Assembly (NCBI GenBank): GCA_009922885.1 | Contig: RFUP01000137.1 | Span: forward strand, 1 to 6,449 | Direction: 5' to 3' | Length of the DNA stretch: 6,449 nucleotides | DNA from: Paracoccaceae bacterium | GTDB lineage: Bacteria > Pseudomonadota > Alphaproteobacteria > Rhodobacterales > Rhodobacteraceae | Part shown: positions 6,257 to 6,449 of the stretch, piece by piece | Layout: each line of letters starts with the position of its first letter | How positions within the stretch are numbered: the stretch's first letter is position 1 | Notes under the pieces: model-generated | Database searches by the model: none | What the model saw: the letters and a program-made list of their open reading frames with translations, nothing else | Told to the model about the DNA's origin: nothing | Translations under genes and position numbers: made by a program

Positions 6257-6284
6257 AGTATAATCGGAAGCGGCAAAGGGGCAA
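6257..6284 (-). promoter_or_regulatory. Promoter of the glycosyltransferase-like gene
   Basis: On the - strand, TTGCCC (6279-6284) and TATACT (6257-6262) are separated by 16 bp. The -10 matches TATAAT at 5 of 6 and the -35 matches TTGACA at 4 of 6. Transcription would start near 6250, giving a leader of about 28 nt before the ATG at 6222. A short stem, AAAGCC (6283-6288) with GGCTTT (6293-6298), overlaps the upstream edge of the -35. Confidence 0.5.
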
Positions 6285-6347
6285 AGCCCTTCGGCTTTTC
6301 AATTAGGAGGTTTCTTGCGGCCTTCCGCCGATTTGGCAGCTAAACGC

Positions 6348-6369
6348 AAAAAAGCCGCTCAAAGCGGCT
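6348..6369 (-). terminator. Intrinsic terminator of a - strand unit entering from the right edge
   Basis: Read on the - strand, AGCCGCT pairs exactly with AGCGGCT (6363-6369 with 6353-6359) around a 3-nt loop and runs straight into six T (6348-6353). This is a textbook - strand terminator. It lies upstream of the glycosyltransferase promoter, so it must end a transcript that starts right of the window. On the + strand there is no T-run after the stem. Confidence 0.8.
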
Positions 6370-6413
6370 AATAAGCGGAAACTCTTGTGAAATTTTGCGT
6401 CCGGTTTTTCGAT

Positions 6414-6441
6414 CACCACTCCCGGAGAGGGGGAAGTGGTG
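6414..6441. repeat. Hairpin at the right edge, identity unknown
   Basis: CACCACT (6414-6420) pairs exactly with AGTGGTG (6435-6441), and CCC (6421-6423) with GGG (6431-6433), giving a 10-bp stem with one bulged A (6434) and a 7-nt loop. It is not a terminator on either strand: on + no T-run follows, on - an A-run follows. It lies upstream of the - strand terminator, so it belongs either to the end or 3' UTR of the unseen gene or to a structured RNA. Of the three - strand frames, only one stops (TGA, 6413-6415) before the terminator stem. Confidence 0.5.
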
Positions 6442-6449
6442 GGCGACCC

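Noticed and set aside
6223..6276. Upstream extension of the glycosyltransferase to TTG 6276
   Set aside because: The 18 extra codons overlap the best promoter match (6257-6284), and the ATG at 6222 gives a normal leader.
6370..6449. tRNA, tmRNA or 6S/SRP RNA at the right edge
   Set aside because: No T-loop consensus, CCA end or other signature that I can recognise; only a generic hairpin is visible.

Overview
The window is GC-rich chromosomal DNA with strong G/C third-position bias. It looks alphaproteobacterial, most likely Rhodobacteraceae (Roseobacter/Rhodobacter group). The grounds are a BamB-type beta-propeller gene directly upstream of der, a Der protein with NKAE instead of NKxD in its first G domain, and the general character of the SerRS and desaturase sequences. 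No phage, transposon, CRISPR array, tRNA or rRNA was recognised, and the genes look like ordinary core or near-core chromosomal genes.

Layout. On the + strand come the 3' part of a bamB-like outer-membrane assembly gene (to 599), the ribosome-assembly GTPase der (650-2140), a membrane fatty acid desaturase (best start TTG 2260, to 3288), and a 78-residue secreted protein with two EF-hands (3429-3665). On the - strand, convergent with that set, are serS (3834-5126) and, upstream of it, a GT-A fold glycosyltransferase-like gene (5200-6222). A 168-bp gap at 3666-3833 separates the two sets and holds two strong hairpins followed by T-runs. At the right edge, a - strand terminator (6348-6369) closes a transcription unit that lies mostly outside the window.

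How the parts relate. bamB and der are 50 bp apart and are probably co-transcribed; this pairing links envelope assembly and ribosome maturation only by position. The desaturase appears to be its own unit, ending in two consecutive hairpins. The EF-hand gene has its own leader, rich in small palindromes, and its own terminator. The glycosyltransferase has a recognisable sigma-70-type promoter (6257-6284), which helps fix its start at 6222. It lies 73 bp upstream of serS with no terminator between, so the two may share a transcript.

I did not find an undescribed multi-gene system. The items most worth a second look are the small double EF-hand exported protein and its structured leader, the glycosyltransferase of unknown acceptor next to serS, the paired + strand terminators, and the unidentified hairpin at the right edge.
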